NCBI RefSeq assembly: GCF_028885415.1
Contig: NZ_CP118527.1
Location: forward strand, 2,728,001-2,792,000
Direction of reading: 5' to 3'
Origin: Streptomyces coeruleorubidus
Lineage (GTDB): Bacteria; Actinomycetota; Actinomycetes; Streptomycetales; Streptomycetaceae
DNA: 64,000 bases
The notes beneath the pieces were generated by a model that was not told the origin of the DNA, made no database searches, and saw only the letters and a program-made list of their open reading frames with translations. Positions 46,707 through 55,390 of this stretch are shown here, in pieces; positions within the stretch are counted from its first letter, which is position 1, and each line of letters starts with the position of its first letter. The translations under genes were made by a program, and so were the position numbers.

Positions 46707-47711
46707 TCAGATCGCGAGCTGCTGCTCGTTGCGGTTCAGCCAGCGGCGGTAGAAGGAGGTGAAGACGATCAGGATGGACAGGAGCAGGATTCCGTAGGCG
46801 GCGGACTGGGCGTAGTCGCGCGGCTGCTGTCCGAAGCCCAGCTGGTAGGCCCAGGTCACGAGGATCTGGGCGTCCGGGGCGGTGTTGCCGAACAGCAGGA
46901 AGATGATGGCGAACTGGTTGAAGGTCCAGATCACGCCCAGGAGCACGACCGTGGTGCTGACGGACCTCAGGCCGGGCAGGGTGACGTGCCGGAACCGCTG
47001 CCAGGCATTGGCCCCGTCCATCTCGGACGCCTCGTACAGGCTCGCGTCGATCGACTGCAGGCCGCCGAGCAGCGAGACCATCATGAACGGCACTCCGCAC
47101 CAGGTGTTGACCATGATCGCGGCGAACCGCTGCCAGGAGGTGTCCTCCAGCCACGAGGGCGTCGGCAGGTGCAGGAAGTCCAGGCCGGAGTTGACGATGC
47201 CGCCGTCGGCGAGCATGAACCGCCAGCCGAACACGGTGACGAAGGTCGGCACCGCCCAGGGCAGCACCAGGATCATCCGGTAGAGGGTGCGCCCGCGCAG
47301 CTTCTGGTTCAGCAGCAGGGCGAGGCCGAGACCGATGCCGTAGTGCAGCGTGACGCAGGCCGCCGTCCAGAAGACCGTCCACAGGACGTGCGACCAGAAG
47401 CGGTCGTACGCCGTCGGGCCCCACAGGATGTCGGCGTAGTTGTCCAGGCCGATGAACTTGTAGGTGGCGTCGATGTGGTTGACGCCGATCGTGCGGGCGG
47501 TGTTCAGGCTGGTGGCGTCGGTGAGGGTGAGGTACAGGCCGTACGCCAGCGGGTACAGCACGAGGACGCCGAGCACGATCGCCACCGGGGCGATCATCGC
47601 GTAGGCGTACCAGTGCTTGTGGAAGCCGTTCTTCAGCCGCCGGCCCGGCCCGGGTCGCGGTTCCCGCTCACCGCGCCGCTTGCCGGTCGCTCGGTCGATG
47701 ACGACTGTCAT
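46707..47711 (-). CDS. malF: Maltose/maltodextrin ABC transporter permease
   Basis: 334 residues with about six membrane helices and the EAA loop YEASEMDGANAWQRFRHVTLPGLRS. The first helix (YAMIAPVAIVLGVLVLYPLAYGLYLTLTD) is typical of sugar-type permeases. It forms a heterodimer with MalG. AGAAGGTG lies upstream of the ATG. A long hairpin separates it from malE, which usually gives higher malE than malFG mRNA. Confidence 0.95.
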   Translation of the reverse strand: MTVVIDRATGKRRGEREPRPGPGRRLKNGFHKHWYAYAMIAPVAIVLGVLVLYPLAYGLYLTLTDATSLNTARTIGVNHIDATYKFIGLDNYADILWGPTAYDRFWSHVLWTVFWTAACVTLHYGIGLGLALLLNQKLRGRTLYRMILVLPWAVPTFVTVFGWRFMLADGGIVNSGLDFLHLPTPSWLEDTSWQRFAAIMVNTWCGVPFMMVSLLGGLQSIDASLYEASEMDGANAWQRFRHVTLPGLRSVSTTVVLLGVIWTFNQFAIIFLLFGNTAPDAQILVTWAYQLGFGQQPRDYAQSAAYGILLLSILIVFTSFYRRWLNRNEQQLAI

Positions 47712-47780
47712 GGTTCGACACCTTCTGGAGGTTCGAGGAGGTCAAGGAAGCTGTCCGGGCCCGGGCGCGGGCGCGGGCCG

Positions 47781-47826
47781 GTGGCCGCCGGATCCCCTCC
47801 CCCATGACCGGGGATCCGGCGGCCAC
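47781..47826 (-). terminator. Intra-operon hairpin between malE and malF
   Basis: Perfect 17-bp arms (GTGGCCGCCGGATCCCC and complement) with a 12-base loop in the malE-malF gap. No T-run follows. It is a likely partial terminator or mRNA stabiliser favouring malE. Confidence 0.8.
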
Positions 47827-47833
47827 GCGGCGG

Positions 47834-49102
47834 TCACTTGGAGAAGTCCGGCACCAGCTTGGCGATGGCGGTCTCGGCGTCGCCGAGGCCCTTGTCCAGG
47901 GACTCCTTGCCGCCCGCGATCTCGATCAGCTCGTCGTCGAGCGGGCCCCACAGCGAGCTGTACTCGGGCAGTGCCGGGCGCGGCTGGGCGGAGGACAGCA
48001 CGCCCTGGTAGCCGGCGATGCCGGGGTCGGCCTTGACCTCGGCGGTGTAGGCGTCCTCGCGCGTGGGGAGCGTGGAGTTCTTCAGCGCGATGGTCTCCTG
48101 GGCCTTCGCCGACGTCATGAAGTTGACGAACTTCAGCGAGGCCTTCTGGTGGGCCGCGTCGGAGCCGGCGTAGACGGAGAGGTTGTGGCCGCCGGTCGGG
48201 GCGCCCGCCTTGCCGGTGGAGCCGGCCGGGACGGTGGCGATGCCGAGGTCGTTCTTGTCCTTGAAGGCCGAGCCCTTGTAGAAGTTCGTGATCTCCCAGG
48301 GGCCCTGGATGATCGAGGCGACCTTGCCGCTGACGAACGCCTCCTGGATGTGGGCGTAGGCGTCGGCGGTGGTGTCGGCCTTGTGCAGGCCCTTGCCGCT
48401 GAAGAGGCTCTGCCAGGTGCCGTAGGCCTTCTTGGCGGCGGGCGAGGTGACGGTGATCTTCTTGGCGGCGGCGTCGACGGTGTCGGTGCCCTCGCCGTAG
48501 AGGAACGTCTGCGCGTAGTAGCCCTGGGTGGAGCCCCAGTAGCCGTCGACGCCGGTCTTGTCCTTGATCGTGGCGGCGGCCTTCTTCAGGTCGTCCCAGG
48601 TCTTGGGGGCCTCGACGCCGGCCTTCTTGAACAGTTCCTTGTTGTAGACGAGGGCGAGGGTGTCCGTGGTGAAGGGGACGCCGTAGGTCTTGCCGTCGTA
48701 CGTGGCCTGCTCGATCAGGCTGGGCTGGAACTTGTCCTGCTCGGCGAGGGCCTCGGTGCCGTCCAGCGGCAGGAAGAAGCCCTTCTTGGCGAAGGCCGGG
48801 GTCCAGCCGACCTCGGAGCGCAGCACGTCGGGGGCGCCCTTGGAACCGGCGGCGGTGTCGAACTTGTTCTGCGCCTGGTCGAAGGGGACGTTGACGTAGT
48901 TGACCTTGATGTCCTTGTTGGCGGCCTCGAACTCCTTGACCAGGGCCTGGTACGTCGGCGCCTCGTTGGTGGCGTTGGAGGTGTCCCACCAGGTGATGGT
49001 GACCGGGCCGTCGGCCTCGTCGCCGCTGTCGCTCCCGCCGCACGCCGTCGCCGCCAGGGCGAGGGACGCCACCAGCGCGGTGGCCGCTATGCCACGCCGC
49101 AT
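47834..49102 (-). CDS. malE: Maltose/maltodextrin-binding lipoprotein
   Basis: 422 residues. The signal peptide ends in a lipobox-like ATAC at Cys21, giving a lipid-anchored solute-binding protein. The family 1 fold is evident: ITWWDTSNATNEAPTYQALVKEFEAANKDIKVNYVNVPF, YGVPFTTDTLALVYNKELF, and VASIIQGPWEITNFYKG. It delivers maltodextrins to MalFG. AAGGAGAACTC precedes the ATG. Divergent from malR, with MalR-type sites between. Confidence 0.95.
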   Translation of the reverse strand: MRRGIAATALVASLALAATACGGSDSGDEADGPVTITWWDTSNATNEAPTYQALVKEFEAANKDIKVNYVNVPFDQAQNKFDTAAGSKGAPDVLRSEVGWTPAFAKKGFFLPLDGTEALAEQDKFQPSLIEQATYDGKTYGVPFTTDTLALVYNKELFKKAGVEAPKTWDDLKKAAATIKDKTGVDGYWGSTQGYYAQTFLYGEGTDTVDAAAKKITVTSPAAKKAYGTWQSLFSGKGLHKADTTADAYAHIQEAFVSGKVASIIQGPWEITNFYKGSAFKDKNDLGIATVPAGSTGKAGAPTGGHNLSVYAGSDAAHQKASLKFVNFMTSAKAQETIALKNSTLPTREDAYTAEVKADPGIAGYQGVLSSAQPRPALPEYSSLWGPLDDELIEIAGGKESLDKGLGDAETAIAKLVPDFSK

Positions 49103-49202
49103 GAGTTCTCCTTGAGGGTGAAAGCCCGTTTCGTGCTGCCGACTGCACCGCTGGCCGCCGGGCGTCGGTGAGATTAGCCGCGCTGGAAGGGCTGCGAAAG
49201 AC

Positions 49203-49223
49203 CTTGCAGCAAAAAGATGCAAG
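49203..49223. promoter_or_regulatory. MalR operator upstream of malE
   Basis: CTTGCAgcaaaaagaTGCAAG: 6-bp inverted arms with a 9-base spacer, 101 bases before malE. MalR control of malE in S. coelicolor is established; the exact boxes here are read from sequence. Confidence 0.7.
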
Positions 49224-49329
49224 AGATGTGGATGGTTATCCCGCCGTGACCTCCCGAGCCATCGCCGGGCCCGTGCCGACCCCTTGCGGAACCGGGATTT
49301 CCGGCTGTTCGGCGGGGAGTCGGACAGTT

Positions 49330-49353
49330 GTGCAAGACTCTGCAAGCACTTGC
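49330..49353. promoter_or_regulatory. MalR-type repeats upstream of malR
   Basis: TGCAAG occurs at 49331 and 49341 as a direct repeat, and the second copy forms GCAAG-ca-CTTGC with the next bases. They lie between malE and malR, suggesting autoregulation. The full 49103-49513 gap (411 bases) holds these sites, the two promoters, and possibly an N-terminal extension of malR from 49421. Confidence 0.6.
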
Positions 49354-49513
49354 CATCCGTTGCCGCCGAGGGAATCATCCGTTGCGGATCGGACGCCGAC
49401 CACGACCTCGAGGGACCGCGATGACCAAGCAACCCGCAGCGGGCCGTGCGCCGGCCCGCACCAGGCGTCCCGTCGGTGTGCAAGCGGAACCCCGGCCGCT
49501 ACAGTCCAGTGCT

Positions 49514-50548
49514 GTGACCACACGGCTTGCCGACATCGCTGCTCAGGCGGGGGTGAGCGAAGCGACCGTCAGCCGCGTCCTCAACGGGAAGCCGGGCGTC
49601 GCCGCCACCACCCGCCAGTCCGTGCTGGCCGCCCTCGACGTGCTGGGCTACGAACGCCCGGTGCGTCTGCGGCAGCGCAGCGAGGGCCTGGTGGGCCTGA
49701 TCACCCCGGAGCTGGAGAACCCGATCTTCCCGGCCCTGGCCCAGGTCATCGGCCAGGCGCTGACCCGGCAGGGCTACACGCCGGTGCTGGCCACCCAGAC
49801 GCCGGGCGGCTCCACCGAGGACGAGCTCACGGAGATGCTCGTGGACCGCGGGGTCGCCGGCATCATCTACGTCTCCGGGCTGCACGCGGACACCACCGCC
49901 GACATGCAGCGCTACGACCGGCTGCGCGCGCAGGGCGTGCCGTACGTGCTGGTCGACGGTTTCTCGCCGAAGGTGCAGGCGCCGTTCATCTCCCCCGACG
50001 ACCGCGCGGCGATGAACCTGGCGGTGACGCACCTGGTGTCCCTGGGGCACACGCGGATCGGTCTGGCCCTGGGGCCCAAGCGGTTCGTGCCCGTGCAGCG
50101 CAAGATCGAGGGGTTCGTGCGCACCATGCAGGACCAGTTGGGACTGGGCGCCGAGACCGTCGAGTCGGAGCTGGTCCAGCACTCCCTCTACACCCTGGAG
50201 GGCGGGCAGGCCGCGGCCACCGCGCTGATCGAGCGGAACTGCACGGCCGTGGTGTGCGCCAGCGACATGATGGCGCTGGGCGCGATCAGGGCGGCGCGCC
50301 AGCGCGGCCTGGAGGTTCCGACGGACGTCTCCGTGGTCGGCTTCGACGACTCTCCGCTGATCGCCTTCACCGACCCGCCGCTGACCACGATCCGCAAGCC
50401 GGTCCCGGCGATGGGCCAGGCGGCGGTCCGCACGCTGCTGGAGGAGATCGGCGGGACTCCGGCCCCCCACAGCGAGTTCGTGTTCATGCCGGAACTGGTG
50501 GTACGCGGTTCGACCGCTTCGGCACCCGGGGACCGCGCTCGCACCTGA
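49514..50548 (+). CDS. malR: LacI-type maltose repressor
   Basis: 344 residues, the length of S. coelicolor MalR. HTH at the very N-terminus: RLADIAAQAGVSEATVSRVLNGKPGVAATTRQSVL, followed by the hinge and a periplasmic-binding-like domain (GLITPELENPIFPALAQVIGQALTRQG, ISPDDRAAMNLAVTHLVSLGHTRIGLALGP, VVGFDDSPLIAFTDPPLTTIRKP). The GTG at 49514 gives the family start but has no ribosome site. An ATG at 49421 has GAGGGACC upstream and would add 31 Arg/Pro-rich residues, so the true start is open. It represses malEFG and probably the amylase genes. Confidence 0.92.
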   Translation: MTTRLADIAAQAGVSEATVSRVLNGKPGVAATTRQSVLAALDVLGYERPVRLRQRSEGLVGLITPELENPIFPALAQVIGQALTRQGYTPVLATQTPGGSTEDELTEMLVDRGVAGIIYVSGLHADTTADMQRYDRLRAQGVPYVLVDGFSPKVQAPFISPDDRAAMNLAVTHLVSLGHTRIGLALGPKRFVPVQRKIEGFVRTMQDQLGLGAETVESELVQHSLYTLEGGQAAATALIERNCTAVVCASDMMALGAIRAARQRGLEVPTDVSVVGFDDSPLIAFTDPPLTTIRKPVPAMGQAAVRTLLEEIGGTPAPHSEFVFMPELVVRGSTASAPGDRART

Positions 50549-50641
50549 GGTTCGCGGCTGGATTTCGCCGTAGGACATGCGGCCCGCACCCGGGCGGAGG
50601 ATGATCGGGGGGACAGGGCTTTTCTGGCAGACTTTGTGCCT

Positions 50642-51472
50642 ATGGGTGACACGACCGTGACGACGCTGGACGGCCAGGAAGCGGCCGTTCCGTACCCCGT
50701 TGCGGCCGAGCCGGGCCAGGGTCTCCTCCCCCGGCTGCGCACCCCCCGCCGGCCCCGGTTCTGGTTCGAGATCCTGCTGATCGCGGTGAGTTACTGGACG
50801 TACTCGCTCGTCCGCAACGCCGTGCCCGAGCAGAAGGCCGAGGCGCTGCGCAACGCCGACTGGATCTGGCAGGCCGAGCAGCAGCTGGGGATCGCCGTCG
50901 AGGAGTCGGTCAACCGTGCCGTGAACTCGGTGACTTGGCTGATCATCGGCATGAACTACTACTACGCGACGCTGCACTTCGTGGTGACGCTGGGTGTGCT
51001 CGTGTGGCTGTACCGTCGCCATCCCGGCCGGTACGCGGCGGCCCGCCTGGCGCTGTTCGCGACGACCGCCGTCGCCCTGGCCGGTTACTACCTGTATCCG
51101 CTGGCGCCCCCACGGCTGATGAACGGCGGCGGTTTCATCGACACCGTCATGGTCCACCAGACCTGGGGATCGATGGCGTCCGGCGACCTGAAACACATGT
51201 CGAACCAGTACGCCGCGATGCCCTCGATGCACATCGGCTGGTCCGTGTGGTGCGGCCTGACGATCTTCGCCCTGGCGACGATCCCCTGGGTGCGGGTGCT
51301 GGGCCTGCTGTACCCGGCGCTGACGCTGGTGGTCATCGTCGCCACGGCGAATCACTTCTGGCTGGATGCGGTCGGTGGCGTGCTGTGTCTGGCCTTCGGG
51401 TTCGCGGTGGCCGGGGTGTGGTACGGGAGGCAGCCGTACGCACTGCCGCAGGTGGTACCCGCCAGACTGTGA
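50642..51472 (+). CDS. PAP2/inositolphosphotransferase-like membrane protein
   Basis: 276 residues with about six membrane helices. The PAP2 phosphatase core is visible: YPLAPPRLM (first motif region), PSMHIGWSVW (catalytic His) and ANHFWLDAVGG (second His and Asp). It resembles the AUR1-like group that transfers head groups onto lipids. It could act in phosphoinositol lipid or cell-wall lipid synthesis; substrate unknown. The start at 50642 or an in-frame GTG at 50636 cannot be separated; neither has a good ribosome site. Confidence 0.85.
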   Translation: MGDTTVTTLDGQEAAVPYPVAAEPGQGLLPRLRTPRRPRFWFEILLIAVSYWTYSLVRNAVPEQKAEALRNADWIWQAEQQLGIAVEESVNRAVNSVTWLIIGMNYYYATLHFVVTLGVLVWLYRRHPGRYAAARLALFATTAVALAGYYLYPLAPPRLMNGGGFIDTVMVHQTWGSMASGDLKHMSNQYAAMPSMHIGWSVWCGLTIFALATIPWVRVLGLLYPALTLVVIVATANHFWLDAVGGVLCLAFGFAVAGVWYGRQPYALPQVVPARL

Positions 51473-51516
51473 CGCGGGCCGCGGCGCCCGTGCCTCACCT
51501 CTCCCTCACCTCTGCC

Positions 51517-53094
51517 TCACTTCCCCCGATACACCACGTACCCCCCGGTCACCGTCAGTCGCACCGGTGCCTCGGCCACCTCGTCCGCCGGAGCGGCCAC
51601 CGGGTCCAGCCCCAGTGCCGTCAGGTCGGCCCGGAACCCGGGAGCGATGCGCCCTGCCGCGTCGGGCTCCCCCGCCGCCAGCGCCGCATGGCTGGTGCAG
51701 CCCTCCAGCGCCTCCAGGCCGGTCAGCCCGGCCCGGGCCGACGCCGCGCCCTTCGGCGCCCGGGCCGTGGCGAGCACGGCGCGGGCGTCGTAGTGCGCGA
51801 TCGGCCAGTCCGAGCCGAGGGCCACCACCGCGCCCGCGTCCCGCAGGTCCCGCAGCCGCCAGGCGCGGCCGGCCCGACCGGTGCCCAGCCGCCGGGACCA
51901 CTCGTCGGTGCCGTCGGCCCGGGTGTACGCGGTGTGCGGCGGCTGCATCGACGCCGCCACTCCCAGCCGCGCGAACCGCGGCAGCAGCTCGTCCGGCACG
52001 GTCTCGATGTGCTCGATGCGGTGCGCCCCGCGCCCGCCCGGCCCGAGCCCCTCGACCACGTCCAGGACGTGCCGTACCGCCGCGTCCCCGATGGCGTGCG
52101 TGGCCGTGCGCACCCCGGCCGCGTGCAGGTGCCGTACGGCGTCGGCGTACGCCTGCGGGTCGGGCCAGAACGCGTCCGTGCCCTGGCCGTGGCAGTCGGC
52201 GTGCTCCAGCCAGGCCGTGCCGCCCTCGACGGTGCCGTCCATGAAGAACTTGACCCCGCCGGTCCGCCAGTGCCGGCCGCCCTCGCCCTGTACGGCGACC
52301 AGCTCCTCCAGGGCGGCCCGGTCCGCGCCCGGCATGCACCAGGGCGCGAACCGCAGCCGCAGCGGCAGCGGCAGCACCGTCTCCCCGGCCACCGAGTCGA
52401 TCAGCTCCGGGTCACCGGCGTCCATCACGTGCGCCCCGGTCAGACCGGTCGCGGCCATGGCGGACAACAGCTCCACCAGGCGTGCCCGGCGTGCGGCGTA
52501 CGACGGCCGGGGCGCGACCTCGGTCACCAGGCCCATCGCCGCGTGCTCGACGAGATGCCCGGTGGGCCGTCCCGAGGCGTCGCAGACGACCTCCGAGCGC
52601 TGGGGGAAGTCCCGGGGGCCGTGCACGCCGGCGGCGGTGAGGGCAGGGCCGGTCGCGAGGGCGGAGTGGCCGTCGTAGAGGCGCAGGAAGGCGGGGGTCC
52701 CGTCCAGGACGTCCTCGATGAGGTCCCGGTCGACGGGGCGGCCCCCGAAGGCGTTGTGGTCGAGGCCGAAGCCGGTCACCCACCCGTCGGTGCGCTCCGC
52801 GCCCGCGAGGGCGGCCCGCAGCCCCGCCAGGTCCGTCACGCCCGACAGATCCGTCCCGGTCGCCATGTCCAGCCCCCACACGGGGTGGCTGTGCGCGTCG
52901 ACGAGGCCGGGCACCAGGTGCGCGCCGCCCAGGTGGACGACCTCGGTGCCCGGGCCGCACCAGTCGCGTACGTCCGTCTCGTCGCCGACCGCCGCGATCA
53001 GCCCGTCGCGCACGGCGACGGAGGTGGCGTACGGGCGGTCCGGGTCGAGGGTGCGGACCTTGGCGCCGGCGAGGATCAGGTCGGCGGTCGGCAT
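51517..53094 (-). CDS. YtcJ-type metal-dependent amidohydrolase
   Basis: 525 residues. Metal and catalytic residues of the NfdA/YtcJ family are visible: GLVDAHSHP, carboxylated Lys in GGVKFFMDGTVEG, THAIGD, RIEHIE and GSDWPI. Family members hydrolyse N-substituted formamides or related amides. It lies 25 bases downstream of an APC permease gene on the same strand, which probably imports its substrate (an amine or amide). A divergent TetR gene probably regulates both. Confidence 0.9.
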   Translation of the reverse strand: MPTADLILAGAKVRTLDPDRPYATSVAVRDGLIAAVGDETDVRDWCGPGTEVVHLGGAHLVPGLVDAHSHPVWGLDMATGTDLSGVTDLAGLRAALAGAERTDGWVTGFGLDHNAFGGRPVDRDLIEDVLDGTPAFLRLYDGHSALATGPALTAAGVHGPRDFPQRSEVVCDASGRPTGHLVEHAAMGLVTEVAPRPSYAARRARLVELLSAMAATGLTGAHVMDAGDPELIDSVAGETVLPLPLRLRFAPWCMPGADRAALEELVAVQGEGGRHWRTGGVKFFMDGTVEGGTAWLEHADCHGQGTDAFWPDPQAYADAVRHLHAAGVRTATHAIGDAAVRHVLDVVEGLGPGGRGAHRIEHIETVPDELLPRFARLGVAASMQPPHTAYTRADGTDEWSRRLGTGRAGRAWRLRDLRDAGAVVALGSDWPIAHYDARAVLATARAPKGAASARAGLTGLEALEGCTSHAALAAGEPDAAGRIAPGFRADLTALGLDPVAAPADEVAEAPVRLTVTGGYVVYRGK

Positions 53095-53119
53095 GTGAGG
53101 AACTCCCTTGGAGGTACGG

Positions 53120-54571
53120 CTATTCAGCGGGTTCGGCGGCGAAGTCGGCGTACACGTCCGGGCGTTGCCGGCGCAGCCACCAGGCGAGGGCGAGGCCCGC
53201 GGCGAACACGGAGGGGGCCGTGACGACCAGGACGGTGTTCACGGTCGGGGACGCCCCGGTGAACAGGTCGATGTGGTTCACCACCAGCACGATGGCCGTC
53301 GCGAGCAGCACGGCGGCGGTGACGGGCGCCACGACCGTCCGCAGCGCGCCCTCCTGGTGGCGCACCCGGCGGAAGTAGCAGGGCACGGCGATCGCGGCGA
53401 GCAGCTGGAGCAGGAACAGGCCGATCATCCCCGGGGTGTTGACCCACAGCAGCAGCTGCCCGTACGGGTCGGCGCCGGCCGCCGCGAAGCCCAGGACGAC
53501 GACCGCGCCGAGGACCGTCTGGGCGAGGCCGGCGACGTACGGGGAGCCGTGCCGCGGGTGGATGCGGCCCAGTGCCTTCGGCAGCACGCCCTCTTCGGCG
53601 AGGGCGAGGGCGTACCGGTTGATGGCGTTGTGGAAGGCGAGCAGCGAGGCGAGGACGCTGGTGACGATGAAGACGTGCATCAGGTCGGCCGCCCAGCCGC
53701 CCACGTAGGTGGTGATGGCGGTGAAGAACAGCTCGCCCGGGTTCTTGCCTGCGGCCCCGGCGACCTCGGCGTTGCCGAAGGCCTGGATGACGGTCCAGAC
53801 GATGAACGCGTAGAACAGACCCAGGAATCCGACGGCCACGTACGTCGCGCGCGGCACTGTGCGCTGCGGGTCGCGGGCCTCGCGGCGGTAGATGACGGTC
53901 GACTCGAAACCGGTGAACGCGGCGAAGGCGAAGGCGAGGACGGCCGCGGTGCCGGGGACCAGGACGTTGCCGGGGTCGAAGGAGGCGAGGGACAGCCCGT
54001 GCGCGCCGCCCTTGATCAGGACCCCACCCGCGAGGAGGACGAGGATGCCGGTCTCGGCGACGAGCAGGACGCCGAGGACCTTGGCGCCGAAGTCGATGGA
54101 GCGGTAGCCGCCGTAGCCGATGAGCAGCAGGCCGGCCAGCGAGATCGGCAGCCAGGGGATGTCGGCGCCGAACAGGGCGTGTGCGGTGTTCTGGGTTGCG
54201 CTGCCGAGGAGGCCGTAGACGCCGATCTCCATGCCGTTGTAGCCGACCAGGGCGAGCAGGGCGGCGCCGATGCCGACGGGGCGGCCGAGTCCGCGGGTGA
54301 TGTAGGCGTAGAAGGCGCCGCCGCTGCGGACGTGGCGGCTCATGGTGGTGAAGCCGATGGCGAAGACGGCGAGCGTGAGACCGGCCAGGAGGTAGCCGAC
54401 GGGGGCGCCGACGCCGCCGAGCAGGATCGCGAGGGGGGCGACTCCGGCCATGACGGTGAGCGGGGCGGCGGCGGAGACGACGAAGAAGGCGATGTCGGCG
54501 GTGCCGAGGGAGCCGGAGCGCAGGGTCGCCGTGGCGGGCGGGGTGCGCTCCCCTGAGGTGGTGACGGACAT
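53120..54571 (-). CDS. APC-superfamily amino-acid/amine permease
   Basis: 483 residues with about 12 membrane helices. APC landmarks: helix 1 unwound region FFVVSAAAPLTVMAGVAPL, MSRHVRSGGAFYAYITRGLGRPVGIGAALLA, and FAFAAFTGFESTVIYRREARDPQRTVPRA. The likely substrate is an amino acid or polyamine, chosen to match the downstream amidohydrolase. GAAGGGC precedes the ATG at 54571; a TTG two codons earlier is less likely. Confidence 0.9.
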   Translation of the reverse strand: MSVTTSGERTPPATATLRSGSLGTADIAFFVVSAAAPLTVMAGVAPLAILLGGVGAPVGYLLAGLTLAVFAIGFTTMSRHVRSGGAFYAYITRGLGRPVGIGAALLALVGYNGMEIGVYGLLGSATQNTAHALFGADIPWLPISLAGLLLIGYGGYRSIDFGAKVLGVLLVAETGILVLLAGGVLIKGGAHGLSLASFDPGNVLVPGTAAVLAFAFAAFTGFESTVIYRREARDPQRTVPRATYVAVGFLGLFYAFIVWTVIQAFGNAEVAGAAGKNPGELFFTAITTYVGGWAADLMHVFIVTSVLASLLAFHNAINRYALALAEEGVLPKALGRIHPRHGSPYVAGLAQTVLGAVVVLGFAAAGADPYGQLLLWVNTPGMIGLFLLQLLAAIAVPCYFRRVRHQEGALRTVVAPVTAAVLLATAIVLVVNHIDLFTGASPTVNTVLVVTAPSVFAAGLALAWWLRRQRPDVYADFAAEPAE

Positions 54572-54748
54572 GGGCAAGCCCTTCGAGCGGCGGATGAAGA
54601 GGTAATCCGGGCGTGCGGGGTCGCCGCCGGAGCACCGGGGAGCCGTTACGGGCTCGCGGTGACCGGGCCGGTAAATCTAAAGCCTTTCGGTTTTGGCAAT
54701 GTAGCCTCTACCTCGGTATCCGGGAAGACCTCAGGGGGAGCACCGACC

Positions 54749-55366
54749 ATGGGACGGCCGCGCACACCGCTCCTCGACCGCGAGCGCATCGCGAGGACGG
54801 CACTCGAAATCGTCGACGAGCGCGGCGACTTCAGCGTGCCGCAGGTGGCCAAGCGGCTGGGCGCGCAGACCGGCTCGGTGTACCACCACGTGGACGGCCG
54901 GGACGGCATCGTGGAGCTGCTGCGCGAGCGGGTGGCGGCGGCGATCGACCCGGCGACCCTGGATCTGCGCCCCTGGGACACGGCCCTGGAGGCCTGGGCC
55001 CGCTCCTACCGCGCCGCGTTCGCCGCGCACCCCAGGGCGATCCCGCTGCTGATGACGTCCCCCGTGCGGGCGCCGCGGGTGCTGGAGCAGTACGAGCGGG
55101 CGGTGACGCTGCTGCTCGACGCGGGTTTCGCCCCGGCCGACGTGATGCCCCTGCTCACGGCCCTGGAGAACCTGGTCCTCGGCTCGGCCCTCGACCTCGC
55201 GGCCCCCGAGACGATGTGGGAACTGACCGCCTCGGCACCGACCCCACGGCTGGCTCAGGCACTGTCGGCGGTGAACGAGGGCCGGGCGGACCGGGCGTTC
55301 GAGGTGGGGCTGACGGGGTTCATGAAGTACGCGAGGGAGCTGCGGGCCGGTACGGGCCAGGGGTAG
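54749..55366 (+). CDS. TetR family regulator (TetR_C-type)
   Basis: 205 residues. HTH: RERIARTALEIVDERGDFSVPQVAKRLGAQTGSVYHHVDGRDGIVELL, followed by a TetR_C ligand domain (WARSYRAAFAAHPRAIPLL). The ATG at 54749 has CAGGGGGAG upstream; an earlier in-frame start at 54659 is not supported. It is divergent from the permease-amidohydrolase operon, with 177 bases between, and probably represses it. Confidence 0.9.
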   Translation: MGRPRTPLLDRERIARTALEIVDERGDFSVPQVAKRLGAQTGSVYHHVDGRDGIVELLRERVAAAIDPATLDLRPWDTALEAWARSYRAAFAAHPRAIPLLMTSPVRAPRVLEQYERAVTLLLDAGFAPADVMPLLTALENLVLGSALDLAAPETMWELTASAPTPRLAQALSAVNEGRADRAFEVGLTGFMKYARELRAGTGQG

Positions 55367-55390
55367 GGAGTTGCGGGCCGGTGCAGCCCC

